A stretch of 14,084 nucleotides of DNA from Clostridioides sp. Its GTDB lineage: Bacteria; Bacillota; Clostridia; Peptostreptococcales; Peptostreptococcaceae. The position numbers were made by a program, and so were the translations under genes. Below the pieces are notes generated by a model. It saw only the letters and a program-made list of their open reading frames with translations. It did not search any database and was not told where the DNA came from. The stretch covers positions 1 to 14,084 of the forward strand of contig JAISUA010000180.1 of assembly GCA_031272305.1 (NCBI GenBank), read 5' to 3'. Below, piece by piece: positions 7,478-14,084 of the stretch. Position 1 is the stretch's first letter; each line of letters begins with the position of its first letter.

Positions 7478-8857
7478 TTATATTCTATAATTCAATACAT
7501 TGATAAGATTTATCATAACTCCTGTTTTCAAACATTCTTCATCTATATCAAATGAAGATGAATGAAGAGGGGAGTTTATTTTTTTTTCATAATTAGCACA
7601 TCCTATTTGGATGAAAGCACCTTTAGTTTTTTGTAGAAAATAAGAAAAATCTTCTGTTCCTAAGCTTGCGTTTTCTTTTATAATAACATTTTCTTCTCCG
7701 AGCAAACAATTTGCATTGTTCTTTATATAATCTACTATCTTTTCGCAATTTTTTAGGATAGGATAGCTTTCTGTAAATTCAACTTTTGCACTTCCTCCAA
7801 GTCCTTTTGATATACAATCACATATTTCAACTATTCTATTTTTGACATTATCTTTGACTGATGTATCTATGCAACGAAGAGTGCCTTTTATTTTTACATT
7901 ATCGCAGACTATATTTTCTCGCAAGCCTCCATTTATCGTTCCAAAAGAAAGTGCAATTGGATTGAAAGGGTCGATGTTTCTGCTTGAGATTGTCTGAAGA
8001 GCAGTAATAATATTTCCAGCTATTACGATAGCATCTGTTCCCATATGTGGATAGGCTGCATGAGATTTTTTACCTATCACTTCTAGATTGATAAGTTCAG
8101 AACAGGCATTTAAAATTCCATATTTAATGCCAATTTTTTTTGCCTCAATATTAGGATCGACGTGATATCCAAATACACAGTCTACAATTGGATTTTCCAT
8201 ACAACCGTCAGCAATCATAAATTTTGCACCTCCAATAGTTTCTTCTGCAGGCTCAAAAAAGAATTTTACATTTACGTTCAATCTATTTTTTAGAATGGAA
8301 AGAGCTTTGCAAGTTCCAAGTAGTATAGCAGTATGTGCGTCGTGACCACAGGCGTGCATTACACCTTTATTTTTTGAGATATAGGAGTGATTTAGATTTT
8401 CAGTAATAGGAAGAGCGTCCATATCAGCTCTTATAGCAATTGTTTTTGAAGCACCTATATCAATAAATCCAGTCACTGCGTTATTTCTATCATATTCGAT
8501 GTAATCTATATCAAATTCTTTTAGATATCTAAGTATGAGTTCTTTTGTGAGGAATTCTTTTTCGCTAAGTTCAGGATTTTGATGAATTTGTCTTCTTATA
8601 TGAACAATAAAAGGGAAAATATCATCTACTATTTTTTTAATTGAAAACTCTTTATCTATGTTGTATGGAATGTTTACGAGTTCATTCGATTTAATATCAT
8701 TTCGAAATTCTGCAACTTTTTCAGAATTGATATCATTTCGAAATTCTGCGACTTTTTCAGAATTAATATCATTTCGAAATTCTGCGACTTTTTCAGAATT
8801 GATATCATTTAGAAATTCTGTGAGCTCTTTTGAGTCTATATTTTTTTTATTTTCCAT
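7478..8857 (-). CDS. M20 family amidohydrolase/peptidase with repeat-expanded N-terminus
   Basis: The 459-residue protein holds a complete M20D-type core (hippurate hydrolase, IAA-amino acid hydrolase and N-acetyl-diaminopimelate deacetylase relatives), starting near residue 72 at HIRRQIHQNPELSEKE. Dinuclear metal ligands are visible: C170 and H172 in HACGHDAH, E205/E206 in EPAEE, H232 in GYHVDP, and H432 in PLHSSS. The dimerisation domain contains SHAAYPH (265-271). Before the core lies an extension of about 65 residues built largely from the 12-residue unit NDINSEKVAEFR, three near-perfect copies plus flanking relatives. It is hydrophilic and not part of the family fold. The start is ATG at 8857 with AAAGGA eight bases upstream. 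It probably cleaves an N-acyl or peptide amide bond in the cytosol; the substrate cannot be read from sequence. Confidence 0.9.
   Translation of the reverse strand: MENKKNIDSKELTEFLNDINSEKVAEFRNDINSEKVAEFRNDINSEKVAEFRNDIKSNELVNIPYNIDKEFSIKKIVDDIFPFIVHIRRQIHQNPELSEKEFLTKELILRYLKEFDIDYIEYDRNNAVTGFIDIGASKTIAIRADMDALPITENLNHSYISKNKGVMHACGHDAHTAILLGTCKALSILKNRLNVNVKFFFEPAEETIGGAKFMIADGCMENPIVDCVFGYHVDPNIEAKKIGIKYGILNACSELINLEVIGKKSHAAYPHMGTDAIVIAGNIITALQTISSRNIDPFNPIALSFGTINGGLRENIVCDNVKIKGTLRCIDTSVKDNVKNRIVEICDCISKGLGGSAKVEFTESYPILKNCEKIVDYIKNNANCLLGEENVIIKENASLGTEDFSYFLQKTKGAFIQIGCANYEKKINSPLHSSSFDIDEECLKTGVMINLINVLNYRI
8694..8837. repeat. 36-bp in-frame minisatellite in the M20 gene
   Basis: Units start at 8694, 8730, 8766 and 8802. 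The first three differ at only one or two positions, while the fourth is diverged in its second half. As 36 is a multiple of three, changes in copy number keep the reading frame and only lengthen or shorten the N-terminal extension. Confidence 0.9.
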
Positions 8858-8987
8858 AAAAAATGTCCTTTCTAATAAATGAATTAGTGAGTATAATTTT
8901 CTTATAAAAATATTTTTATCATATAGTACATATATATTTATAAAGTTAAGAATAGTTGACTAAAAGCTTGATTTTAAATGATGAAAA

Positions 8988-9110
8988 GATTAAAGAAAGA
9001 AGGATTAAAGAAAAAAGAACAGAGAAGAAAGATTAAAGAAAAAAGAACAGAGAAGAAAGATTAGAGAAAAAAGAACAGAGAAGAAAGATTAGAGAAGAAA
9101 GATTAAAGTA
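8988..9110. repeat. 28-bp purine-rich minisatellite upstream of the LD-carboxypeptidase gene
   Basis: Three 28-bp units start at 9003, 9031 and 9059: two are identical and the third has one change. Truncated units lie at 8988-9002, 9087-9100 and from 9101. The plus strand is nearly all A and G. The array ends about 25 bases before the chosen start of the S66 gene, so it lies in the leader or promoter region. The 277-base gap between the M20 and S66 genes otherwise shows only weak promoter-like boxes, such as TTGACT at 8956. Confidence 0.9.
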
Positions 9111-9134
9111 AAAAAGATGAAAGGAAAATTATTT

Positions 9135-10187
9135 ATGATAGGAGTTATAGCACCTTCGTCAGGTTTGGTTTCTAGTGATATAAATAGTGACATAGAGAAG
9201 ATTGGATATAGTTTGGAACAAAAGCTAGGTAAGAGAGTTAAATTCAGCAAAGGTTGTTATTCAAGATACAATGATTTTTTATCTGCAGATGATTATACTA
9301 GATGTGCAGATTTGGAGGAAATGTTTTTAGACGATGAGGTTGATTTAATAATTTGTTTGAGAGGAGGATATGGTTCTGCTCGCATTTTAAATATGATTGA
9401 TTATGAAATTATAAAAAATAATCCAAAAATATTTATAGGATTCTCAGATATAACAGCTCTTAATATTGCGTTCAATCAAAGATGTGGACTGAAAACATTT
9501 CATGGACCTATGGCATCTTCTTCAAAAAACTGGGATAAATTCACATTGGATTCATTGAAAAAAGCAATAGATTTTGTATGTGGATATGAATATTTTTCTG
9601 AATCAAAGGATGTAAAATATTTTTGTAAAAACTTAGTATACAGCAAAGATGAAAATAAGAATTATATCTATGAAAACAAGAATTATGAAGATGAAAACAA
9701 GAATCTAAAATATAAAAAGCAGAATTTTCAAAAGAAAAATGATAGGAATTTGATATTAAAGAATCCTAAGTGCGAAAAAATTTATACTCTAAAAAGTGGA
9801 GTAGCAAGTGGAGAAATTGTAGGAGGGAATTTGTCTGTGATTGTTTCTCTTTTAGGAACTGATTTTGAAATAGATACAAGAAATAAAATACTTTTGTTAG
9901 AAGATGTATCAGAGCCATTGTACAAAATAGATAGAATGATGAATCAATTGAAAATGGCAAGAAAACTTGATAGATGTAGTGGAATAATTTTTGGAGATTT
10001 TGCTGATAGCGTAGAGAAATCTGAAGAATATAAATTGATACAGTTATTTAATGAATATGTTGATTACTCAGGAAAACCAGCAATATACAATTTACAGACA
10101 GGACATTGTTCTCCTATGATAACGCTACCTCTTGGACAAAAAGTAACTTTAAAATTTGACAAAAAATTTGCTATCATCAAGGATTGA
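9135..10187 (+). CDS. S66 family LD-carboxypeptidase (LdcA/MccF-like)
   Basis: Serine peptidases of this family cut an L-D bond to release the terminal D-Ala from tetrapeptide wall fragments, or inactivate microcin C in the MccF branch. From the start chosen here the protein has 350 residues and opens MIGVIAPSSG, the usual family beginning. An ATG at 9117 would add six residues but lacks a ribosome site. The ATG at 9135 has AAAGGA nine bases upstream. Counting from 9135, the catalytic triad is S104 in GFSDIT, E256 in LLEDVSEP and H324 in TGHCSP. LRGGYGSAR (75-83) is the family's conserved loop. Residues about 171-206 are a lysine- and asparagine-rich insertion with repeated ENKN at the join between the two domains. 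There is no signal peptide, so wall-peptide recycling in the cytosol is likely. Confidence 0.92.
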   Translation: MIGVIAPSSGLVSSDINSDIEKIGYSLEQKLGKRVKFSKGCYSRYNDFLSADDYTRCADLEEMFLDDEVDLIICLRGGYGSARILNMIDYEIIKNNPKIFIGFSDITALNIAFNQRCGLKTFHGPMASSSKNWDKFTLDSLKKAIDFVCGYEYFSESKDVKYFCKNLVYSKDENKNYIYENKNYEDENKNLKYKKQNFQKKNDRNLILKNPKCEKIYTLKSGVASGEIVGGNLSVIVSLLGTDFEIDTRNKILLLEDVSEPLYKIDRMMNQLKMARKLDRCSGIIFGDFADSVEKSEEYKLIQLFNEYVDYSGKPAIYNLQTGHCSPMITLPLGQKVTLKFDKKFAIIKD

Positions 10188-10219
10188 AATGTGATTTTAT
10201 AGAATATTTGAATTAAATA

Positions 10220-10228
10220 TGATATAAT
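10220..10228 (+). promoter_or_regulatory. Extended -10 promoter of the DUF3867-like gene
   Basis: TG, one base, then a perfect TATAAT (10223-10228) forms an extended -10 element 34 bases before the ATG at 10262. No good -35 box is seen at the normal distance; TTGAAT at 10208 is too close. Confidence 0.5.
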
Positions 10229-10261
10229 TTACTTGAATATATGTTGTAGGAGGGTAAAGTT

Positions 10262-10954
10262 ATGTCACACAGAAGAATTATAGATTTTAATGAACAAAAG
10301 AATAAAGTAAAAGATTCAGATGTAGATAAATTTGAAAATTATATATATGACTTATATTACTCTATTATGAACGGAGAAATTGCCATGAGTGAATTTTCAA
10401 ACAAAATTCATAATTATAAGGTAGATAATAATATATCAGAAACTAAATTTATTGAGATACAAAAATGTTTTATGAAGCGTTATGGTATGGATATTGATGA
10501 GATTGAAAAAGAATTAGCAGAGCTAGGAATAAATACTTTTAAATTTTCCACAGAAGAATATCTAAACTCTATATTTGATATAGGTTCTAATAGTAATCTA
10601 AAAGGTATTTTTGATGTAGATGATAAATTTGATGATGAATTTGATGATGACGACGATGGAGATTCTCAAAGCTATGATGAATGGTTTGAAGAGATGTCAG
10701 AGTCATTGAATGAAATGCTAGACGAATTTATTGAAAACGAAGTAAAAAGAAAATGTCTATTTGCAAATATAACAAATGATTTAAATAATGTCGATATTAT
10801 TTTAGAAAAAGGGAAAATTTATTTATACAGTCTAAAAAATATCAATTTACAAGATAAAGAGTTAAATGATTTCCTATCAGAATGCAAGAAACGTTATTCA
10901 GATGGAAGTTTGAAAGTGACTATGTGTGAAAATGCAACTAAGTATGAATATTAA
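10262..10954 (+). CDS. Acidic protein resembling DUF3867, unknown function
   Basis: The 230-residue protein opens with a conserved-looking block, RRIIDFNEQKNKVKDSDVDK, followed by ENYIYDLYYSIMNGEI. From memory this resembles the clostridial DUF3867 family, which has no known function. A profile search would settle the match. The N-terminal 100 residues look helical. Residues 118-134 are almost pure aspartate, and the C-terminal part is mixed helix and strand with no membrane segment or catalytic motif. The start is firm, with AGGAGGG (10248-10254) seven bases upstream and an extended -10 promoter before it. The gene ends in TATGAATATTAA, a string repeated downstream in AT-rich DNA. No clear terminator follows. 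Confidence 0.7.
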   Translation: MSHRRIIDFNEQKNKVKDSDVDKFENYIYDLYYSIMNGEIAMSEFSNKIHNYKVDNNISETKFIEIQKCFMKRYGMDIDEIEKELAELGINTFKFSTEEYLNSIFDIGSNSNLKGIFDVDDKFDDEFDDDDDGDSQSYDEWFEEMSESLNEMLDEFIENEVKRKCLFANITNDLNNVDIILEKGKIYLYSLKNINLQDKELNDFLSECKKRYSDGSLKVTMCENATKYEY

Positions 10955-11140
10955 AAGAAAAGTAGTTTCGTCTTGACAAGAAATAAACAAGGTTTTGTAT
11001 AAATATTAAAAGAAACGTATTCATAAGCGTATTAAATAAACAAGTATATTAAATAAATAAGTTTTAGTATGAATATTAAATAAAAAATTTGAATATAAAT
11101 ACTAAATAGGTCAATTTTTATATAAATATTAAATAAAACA
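10943..11140. repeat. Degenerate AT-rich repeats after the DUF3867-like gene
   Basis: The motif TATRAATATTAAA at the gene's own 3' end (10943-10958) recurs near 10991-11010, 11061-11080, 11088-11107 and 11114-11135, mostly preceded by a T-rich run such as GTTTT. Spacing is irregular. The 241-base gap before the next gene holds these repeats, a candidate promoter and a ribosome site, with no coding frame I would defend. Confidence 0.6.
10973..11003 (+). promoter_or_regulatory. Candidate promoter of the NRPS-like gene
   Basis: A perfect TTGACA (10973-10978) is followed after 19 bases by TATAAA (10998-11003). The spacing is longer than ideal. It would give a leader of about 185 bases before the TTG start at 11196. 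Confidence 0.35.
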
Positions 11141-11195
11141 ATTTTAATATTTATGAGAAAAAAGTAATTTTCGCCTAAGATGTGAGGTGATACTA

Positions 11196-12020
11196 TTGAG
11201 CAGAAATAATTACAACAGTGATTTTAGTTATTGGGAAGAACTATTGCTTGATTACACAAATTTTGCAAAAGTTCCAAATGACTATTTTAACGAATCATAT
11301 GATTTTGATATTGTTGAAGAGAGCATTTGTTTTAGCGATGAAATCAGTAGAGGTCTTAGCAATTTTTTGAATAGATATGAAATAAATTTTGAAGTATTTT
11401 TTATGCTAATTTATGGATTAATACTTGAAAAGTACACATATGAAGAAGATGTAGTATTTGGAGTAACAAAAGATGTATTGCCTATTAGAGTAAACTATAC
11501 AAATAAAATGTCTTTTTTAGAATCACTTAAATTATTGCAAAATCAATATTTAAATACTTTAGAAAAATATTCGAATTCTAGTCGAAACAAAGAGTTGTTT
11601 CTAGAATATTTAAATAACAAAAGTGCGTTGAAAGATAAATTAATCAATACAGTGCTATTTTGGAATGATAAAGATGAATATCGTTTTGTAAGTAATGATT
11701 TGAATGTTAAAATTGATTTTTCTTATGAGAATACAAAAGTACATCTTATTTACAATGCTAATGTATACAGTGTTGAAAAAATAAGACGAATTCTAAATAT
11801 GTTTGAAGGAATTACAAAACAGGTGCTTGAAAATGAAAACATAGATGTATGCAGGTTGAAATTTATCTCAGACGAAGAGAAAAAAAGAATCTTAACTCAT
11901 TTTGATGATACAAAAAAAGATTATGATTTCGAAAAAGATTATATTTCTTTGTTCAGAAAGAGTGCAACAGATTATGCTTATAATATTGCAGTAGAAGATG
12001 ACAATCATTTTATGAGTTAA
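11196..12020 (+). CDS. NRPS-like protein, first fragment: C-terminal half of a condensation domain, ended by a premature stop
   Basis: The 274 residues begin near the FSYWEELL block, which lies in the middle of condensation domains, and run through the second half of that fold (VFFMLIYGLILEKY, then VVFGVTKD) into the linker before an adenylation domain. The first half with its catalytic HHxxxDG motif is absent, so the domain cannot catalyse condensation. TTG at 11196 is the best start: GAGGTGAT (11184-11191) matches the 16S tail and sits eight bases upstream. A GTG at 11187 overlaps that site. The frame stops at TAA 12018-12020 within MS-stop-KELDLF, where adenylation motif A1 normally reads L(T/S)YxEL. 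One T-to-A change from TAT would create this stop. The downstream half continues in the same frame, so this is half of a broken gene. Confidence 0.75.
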   Translation: MSRNNYNSDFSYWEELLLDYTNFAKVPNDYFNESYDFDIVEESICFSDEISRGLSNFLNRYEINFEVFFMLIYGLILEKYTYEEDVVFGVTKDVLPIRVNYTNKMSFLESLKLLQNQYLNTLEKYSNSSRNKELFLEYLNNKSALKDKLINTVLFWNDKDEYRFVSNDLNVKIDFSYENTKVHLIYNANVYSVEKIRRILNMFEGITKQVLENENIDVCRLKFISDEEKKRILTHFDDTKKDYDFEKDYISLFRKSATDYAYNIAVEDDNHFMS

Positions 12021-13406
12021 AAGGAATTAGATTTATTTACTGATAAATTGGGAGGATATTTGAACCATATAGGAGTGAAAAAAGAAGATGTTGTGGCAGT
12101 GATGCTTCCTAGAAATATAAATTTTGTGATAGCTGCTATTGCTACAATGAAAGCAGGAGGTTCATTTTTCCCTATAGATATAAATAATCCAATAGAAAGA
12201 ATAGAATATTTACTTGAAGATTCCAAGGCGAAAGTACTTATAAAAGAAGATAATATAAAAATATCTCTTCGAGAAGAGTCGATAAAAGATAGTAATATTT
12301 GTGTTGTAGACATTGAGAAAGATGGATTTATGGATACGGATTTTCCTCTGACTCAAGAAATTAAACCAGAAAACGTAGCCTATACAATATCAACATCAGG
12401 TTCTACAGGAAGACCAAAGATTATTTCAGTAGAACATAGAAGTTTATTAAATATGTGTTTTTATAGTATAGATCAAATAAATATAACTGAAAATGATATT
12501 TGTGGAGTGTATTTAAGTTTTAGTTTTGATGCAGTTATGAAACAGATTTTTCCATATCTTTTGAAAGGTGCGACTGTTAGTATCATGTCAGAAGAAGCTA
12601 AGTTTAATGAGTTCACAGTAAATGAATTTTGTGAGGAAAATGATGTCACAGTGCTTGCACTTCCTTCTGCTTTGGCAAAGCTTTTTATAAAAAATTGCAA
12701 CAATCAATCACTTAGAGTTTTGCAGGCAGGTGGAGAAAAATTAAATGGCTACAAAAAACGAAAATATAAACTTTACAACGAATATGGTCCTGCTGAATTT
12801 ACTGTACTATCTACACAATTTTTGGTTGATAAAGAATACAATAGGATTCCAATTGGCAAACCTATTGCAAATACGTACGTTTATGTTTTAGATAAATACG
12901 ATAATCTCTGTCCTATAGGTGTTCCAGGAGAACTTTGTTTGTCAGGTGCTCAGATTTCAAGAGGTTATATAAATAAAAAAGAAGCTACAGAAAAAAGTTT
13001 TGTAGATAATCCATTCTGCATAGATGTATATACAAAAAAGATGTATCGCAGCGGAGATCTTGTGACTTGGCTTGAAACTGGGGAACTTGATTATATAGGT
13101 AGACTTGATAATCAAATAAAAATAGGTGAAAATAATATTGACTTGTATGAAATCGACAATATGATTTCTAATATAAATCAGATCAAAAGTTGTATAACTA
13201 TTGCAAAAGAAGATGAAAAGGGTATAAAATATCTGTCATCTTATTATGTTATAGATGAAAAAGATTATGAAAAGATAAATTCTACTTATATTAGAAATTA
13301 TTTAAAACTTCATCTTCCAAGTTATATGATACCATCTGTCATAATAAGAATAGAAAAAATTCCAGTAACTTTAATAGGTAAAGTAAATAAAAGAGCTTTA
13401 AATTGA
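12021..13406 (+). pseudogene. NRPS-like adenylation domain, second fragment after the in-frame stop
   Basis: These 461 codons continue the frame of the fragment before and encode most of an AMP-forming adenylation domain. Such domains activate an amino acid with ATP. Core motifs are clear: A3 STSGSTGRPK, A4 FSFDA, an LQAGGE strand, A5 NEYGPAE, A6 ELCLSGAQISRGY, A7 YRSGDL, the GRLD hinge of A8, and A10 GKVNKRAL with its lysine. After GRLDNQIKI the A8 loop reads GENNID instead of the usual RGxRIE. The protein stops right after A10, with no carrier domain. Aligned by eye with GrsA, the pocket reads D-A-K-A-L-A-E-V-L, which I cannot assign to a substrate. No convincing restart exists: TTG at 12048 has no ribosome site, and TTG at 12060 is only three bases after GGGAGGA. 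Without readthrough it is probably not made. Confidence 0.8.
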
Positions 13407-13415
13407 GTTTATATC

Positions 13416-13450
13416 AAAAAAGAGCTTCAAAATTAATGAAGCTCTTTTTT
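13416..13450. terminator. Bidirectional intrinsic terminator between convergent genes
   Basis: AAAAAAGAGCTTC (13416-13428) pairs perfectly with GAAGCTCTTTTTT (13438-13450) around the loop AAAATTAAT. The A and T tracts make it work in both directions. It serves the adenylation gene on the plus strand and the M15 gene on the minus strand. The core stem and loop are the same as at 3920-3942. Confidence 0.88.
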
Positions 13451-13495
13451 GTGAATTAATATTATATGCAAATATCCACTTAATTGACAAAGAAC
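13451..13495. repeat. 45-bp dispersed box, copy C, joined to the bidirectional terminator
   Basis: This is the third copy of the box, 40 of 45 identical to copy B and starting directly after the terminator. It lies between the terminator and the stop of the M15 gene, so on the minus strand it is the 3' untranslated region of that gene. Confidence 0.75.
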
Positions 13496-13502
13496 TATAA
13501 TT

Positions 13503-14084
13503 TTATTCTATGAATTCGAAATGTTGATAGTCTGGATTTTTCCAAAATCCACCCCAGCTCCAGCCTCTACTGATAAAAGCGTTGTAGCAAGCGTCGTATT
13601 TGTGTATCATTCCAAGTTCGGAGTTTGCTCTATTGGCACATTTTTCTGGAGTTATACTTGGAATTTTTCCATTAACAACATGAGGATTTTGAACTGGGTT
13701 GATGTCTATAGCAAAACCAAATGAATGGTTCGAAAGTTTGCTTGATCCACTTATCAATCTATAGTTAAAAGCAGAAGTGTTGTTATTTTTCATAGATTCT
13801 TCATCACTTGCGTTGAAATCATCTACTAGTTGAATTTTTTCAATAGGGAATTTTTTTTCGTACAATTCCTTGAATATATCTACAACATCTTGAGCTACTT
13901 TTTTATTTACAACCATTTCGCCATTATGACTCTCACCGTCAAATCCATAGTATGTAAGTTTTAAATAAGATAGCTCTGAAAATTTTATCTGTACATCATC
14001 AGCTATAGGCATTGATTTTCCTCTCATCTTTACTCTTATATCATATGGAACTTCAGAACACGAAAAAACTACATCTACAGCTTC
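13503..14084 (-). CDS. M15 family D-alanyl-D-alanine carboxypeptidase-like metallopeptidase, N-terminus off the right edge
   Basis: The minus-strand frame is open to base 14084, giving the last 193 residues; the ATG at 14027 is internal. The M15 zinc site is clear. NHSFGFAIDINP carries the first histidine (codon 13725-13727) and the aspartate (13704-13706). YQHFEF near the end carries the last histidine (13521-13523). GGFWKNPDYQHFE is the usual ending of VanY/Ply-like members. The conserved block GEMVVNKKVAQDVVDIF and the NNTSAFNYR loop also fit this subgroup. Enzymes of this family trim D-Ala from wall peptides or cut L-Ala-D-Glu bonds. Any signal peptide would be off the window, so location is unknown. 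Downstream are box copy C and a bidirectional terminator. Confidence 0.9.
   Translation of the reverse strand, partial: EAVDVVFSCSEVPYDIRVKMRGKSMPIADDVQIKFSELSYLKLTYYGFDGESHNGEMVVNKKVAQDVVDIFKELYEKKFPIEKIQLVDDFNASDEESMKNNNTSAFNYRLISGSSKLSNHSFGFAIDINPVQNPHVVNGKIPSITPEKCANRANSELGMIHKYDACYNAFISRGWSWGGFWKNPDYQHFEFIE

Noticed and set aside
8658..8882. Plus-strand ORF over the start of the M20 gene
   Set aside because: It is a repeat-driven shadow of the minus-strand minisatellite; the M20 frame has clear catalytic motifs.
8978..9064. 28-codon very basic ORF opening MMKRLKKEG
   Set aside because: It lies inside the 28-bp purine-rich array, shifts frame with each unit and has no ribosome site.
8988..9110. 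Possible CRISPR array
   Set aside because: The 28-bp units are head to tail with no spacers, and no cas gene is near. The same applies to the other tandem repeats.
12018..12020. Recoding of the internal stop as selenocysteine or pyrrolysine
   Set aside because: The codon is TAA, not TGA or TAG, and the expected residue is tyrosine in a motif of no redox importance. A nonsense mutation is simpler.

Overview
The window is AT-rich, roughly 30% GC by eye. Ribosome sites are strong GGAGG types, TTG/GTG starts occur, and the genes are clostridia-like. This suggests a low-GC Gram-positive anaerobe, perhaps of the Finegoldia/Peptoniphilus kind (Tissierellia). That placement is inference from style and gene content, not from a marker gene.

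Left part (1-4170): the 3' end of a type III restriction-modification operon. The C-terminal part of the Mod methyltransferase runs in from the left edge and is followed by a complete Res subunit. Downstream is about 560 bases without a gene. It is packed with repeats: an in-frame copy of the last codons of res, two copies of a 45-bp dispersed box, intrinsic terminators, a 90-nt hairpin element and a 40-bp tandem duplication that runs into the end of the next gene.

Middle part (4164-6412, minus strand): a parvulin-type peptidyl-prolyl isomerase with no signal peptide, then two small membrane proteins of unknown function. The spacers hold a second copy of the hairpin element and a 17-bp inverted repeat that encloses a 25-bp tandem repeat.

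Peptidase part (6671-10187): a DppA-like D-aminopeptidase (M55), convergent with an M20 amidohydrolase that carries an in-frame 36-bp minisatellite. A purine-rich 28-bp minisatellite and an S66 LD-carboxypeptidase follow. An M15 D,D-/L,D-carboxypeptidase-like protein enters from the right edge. Together these four would suit turnover of cell-wall or D-amino-acid peptides. They are not one operon, so a shared pathway is inference.

Right part (10262-13406): an acidic DUF3867-like protein, then a decayed NRPS-type gene. It holds the C-terminal half of a condensation domain and a nearly whole adenylation domain, and lacks a carrier domain. A single in-frame TAA splits it exactly at adenylation core motif A1.

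No complete new system is evident. The most unusual signals are the two families of structured dispersed repeats, one with a compensatory base change in a stem; gene ends echoed just downstream; the sharp GC break inside mod; and the interrupted adenylation gene.
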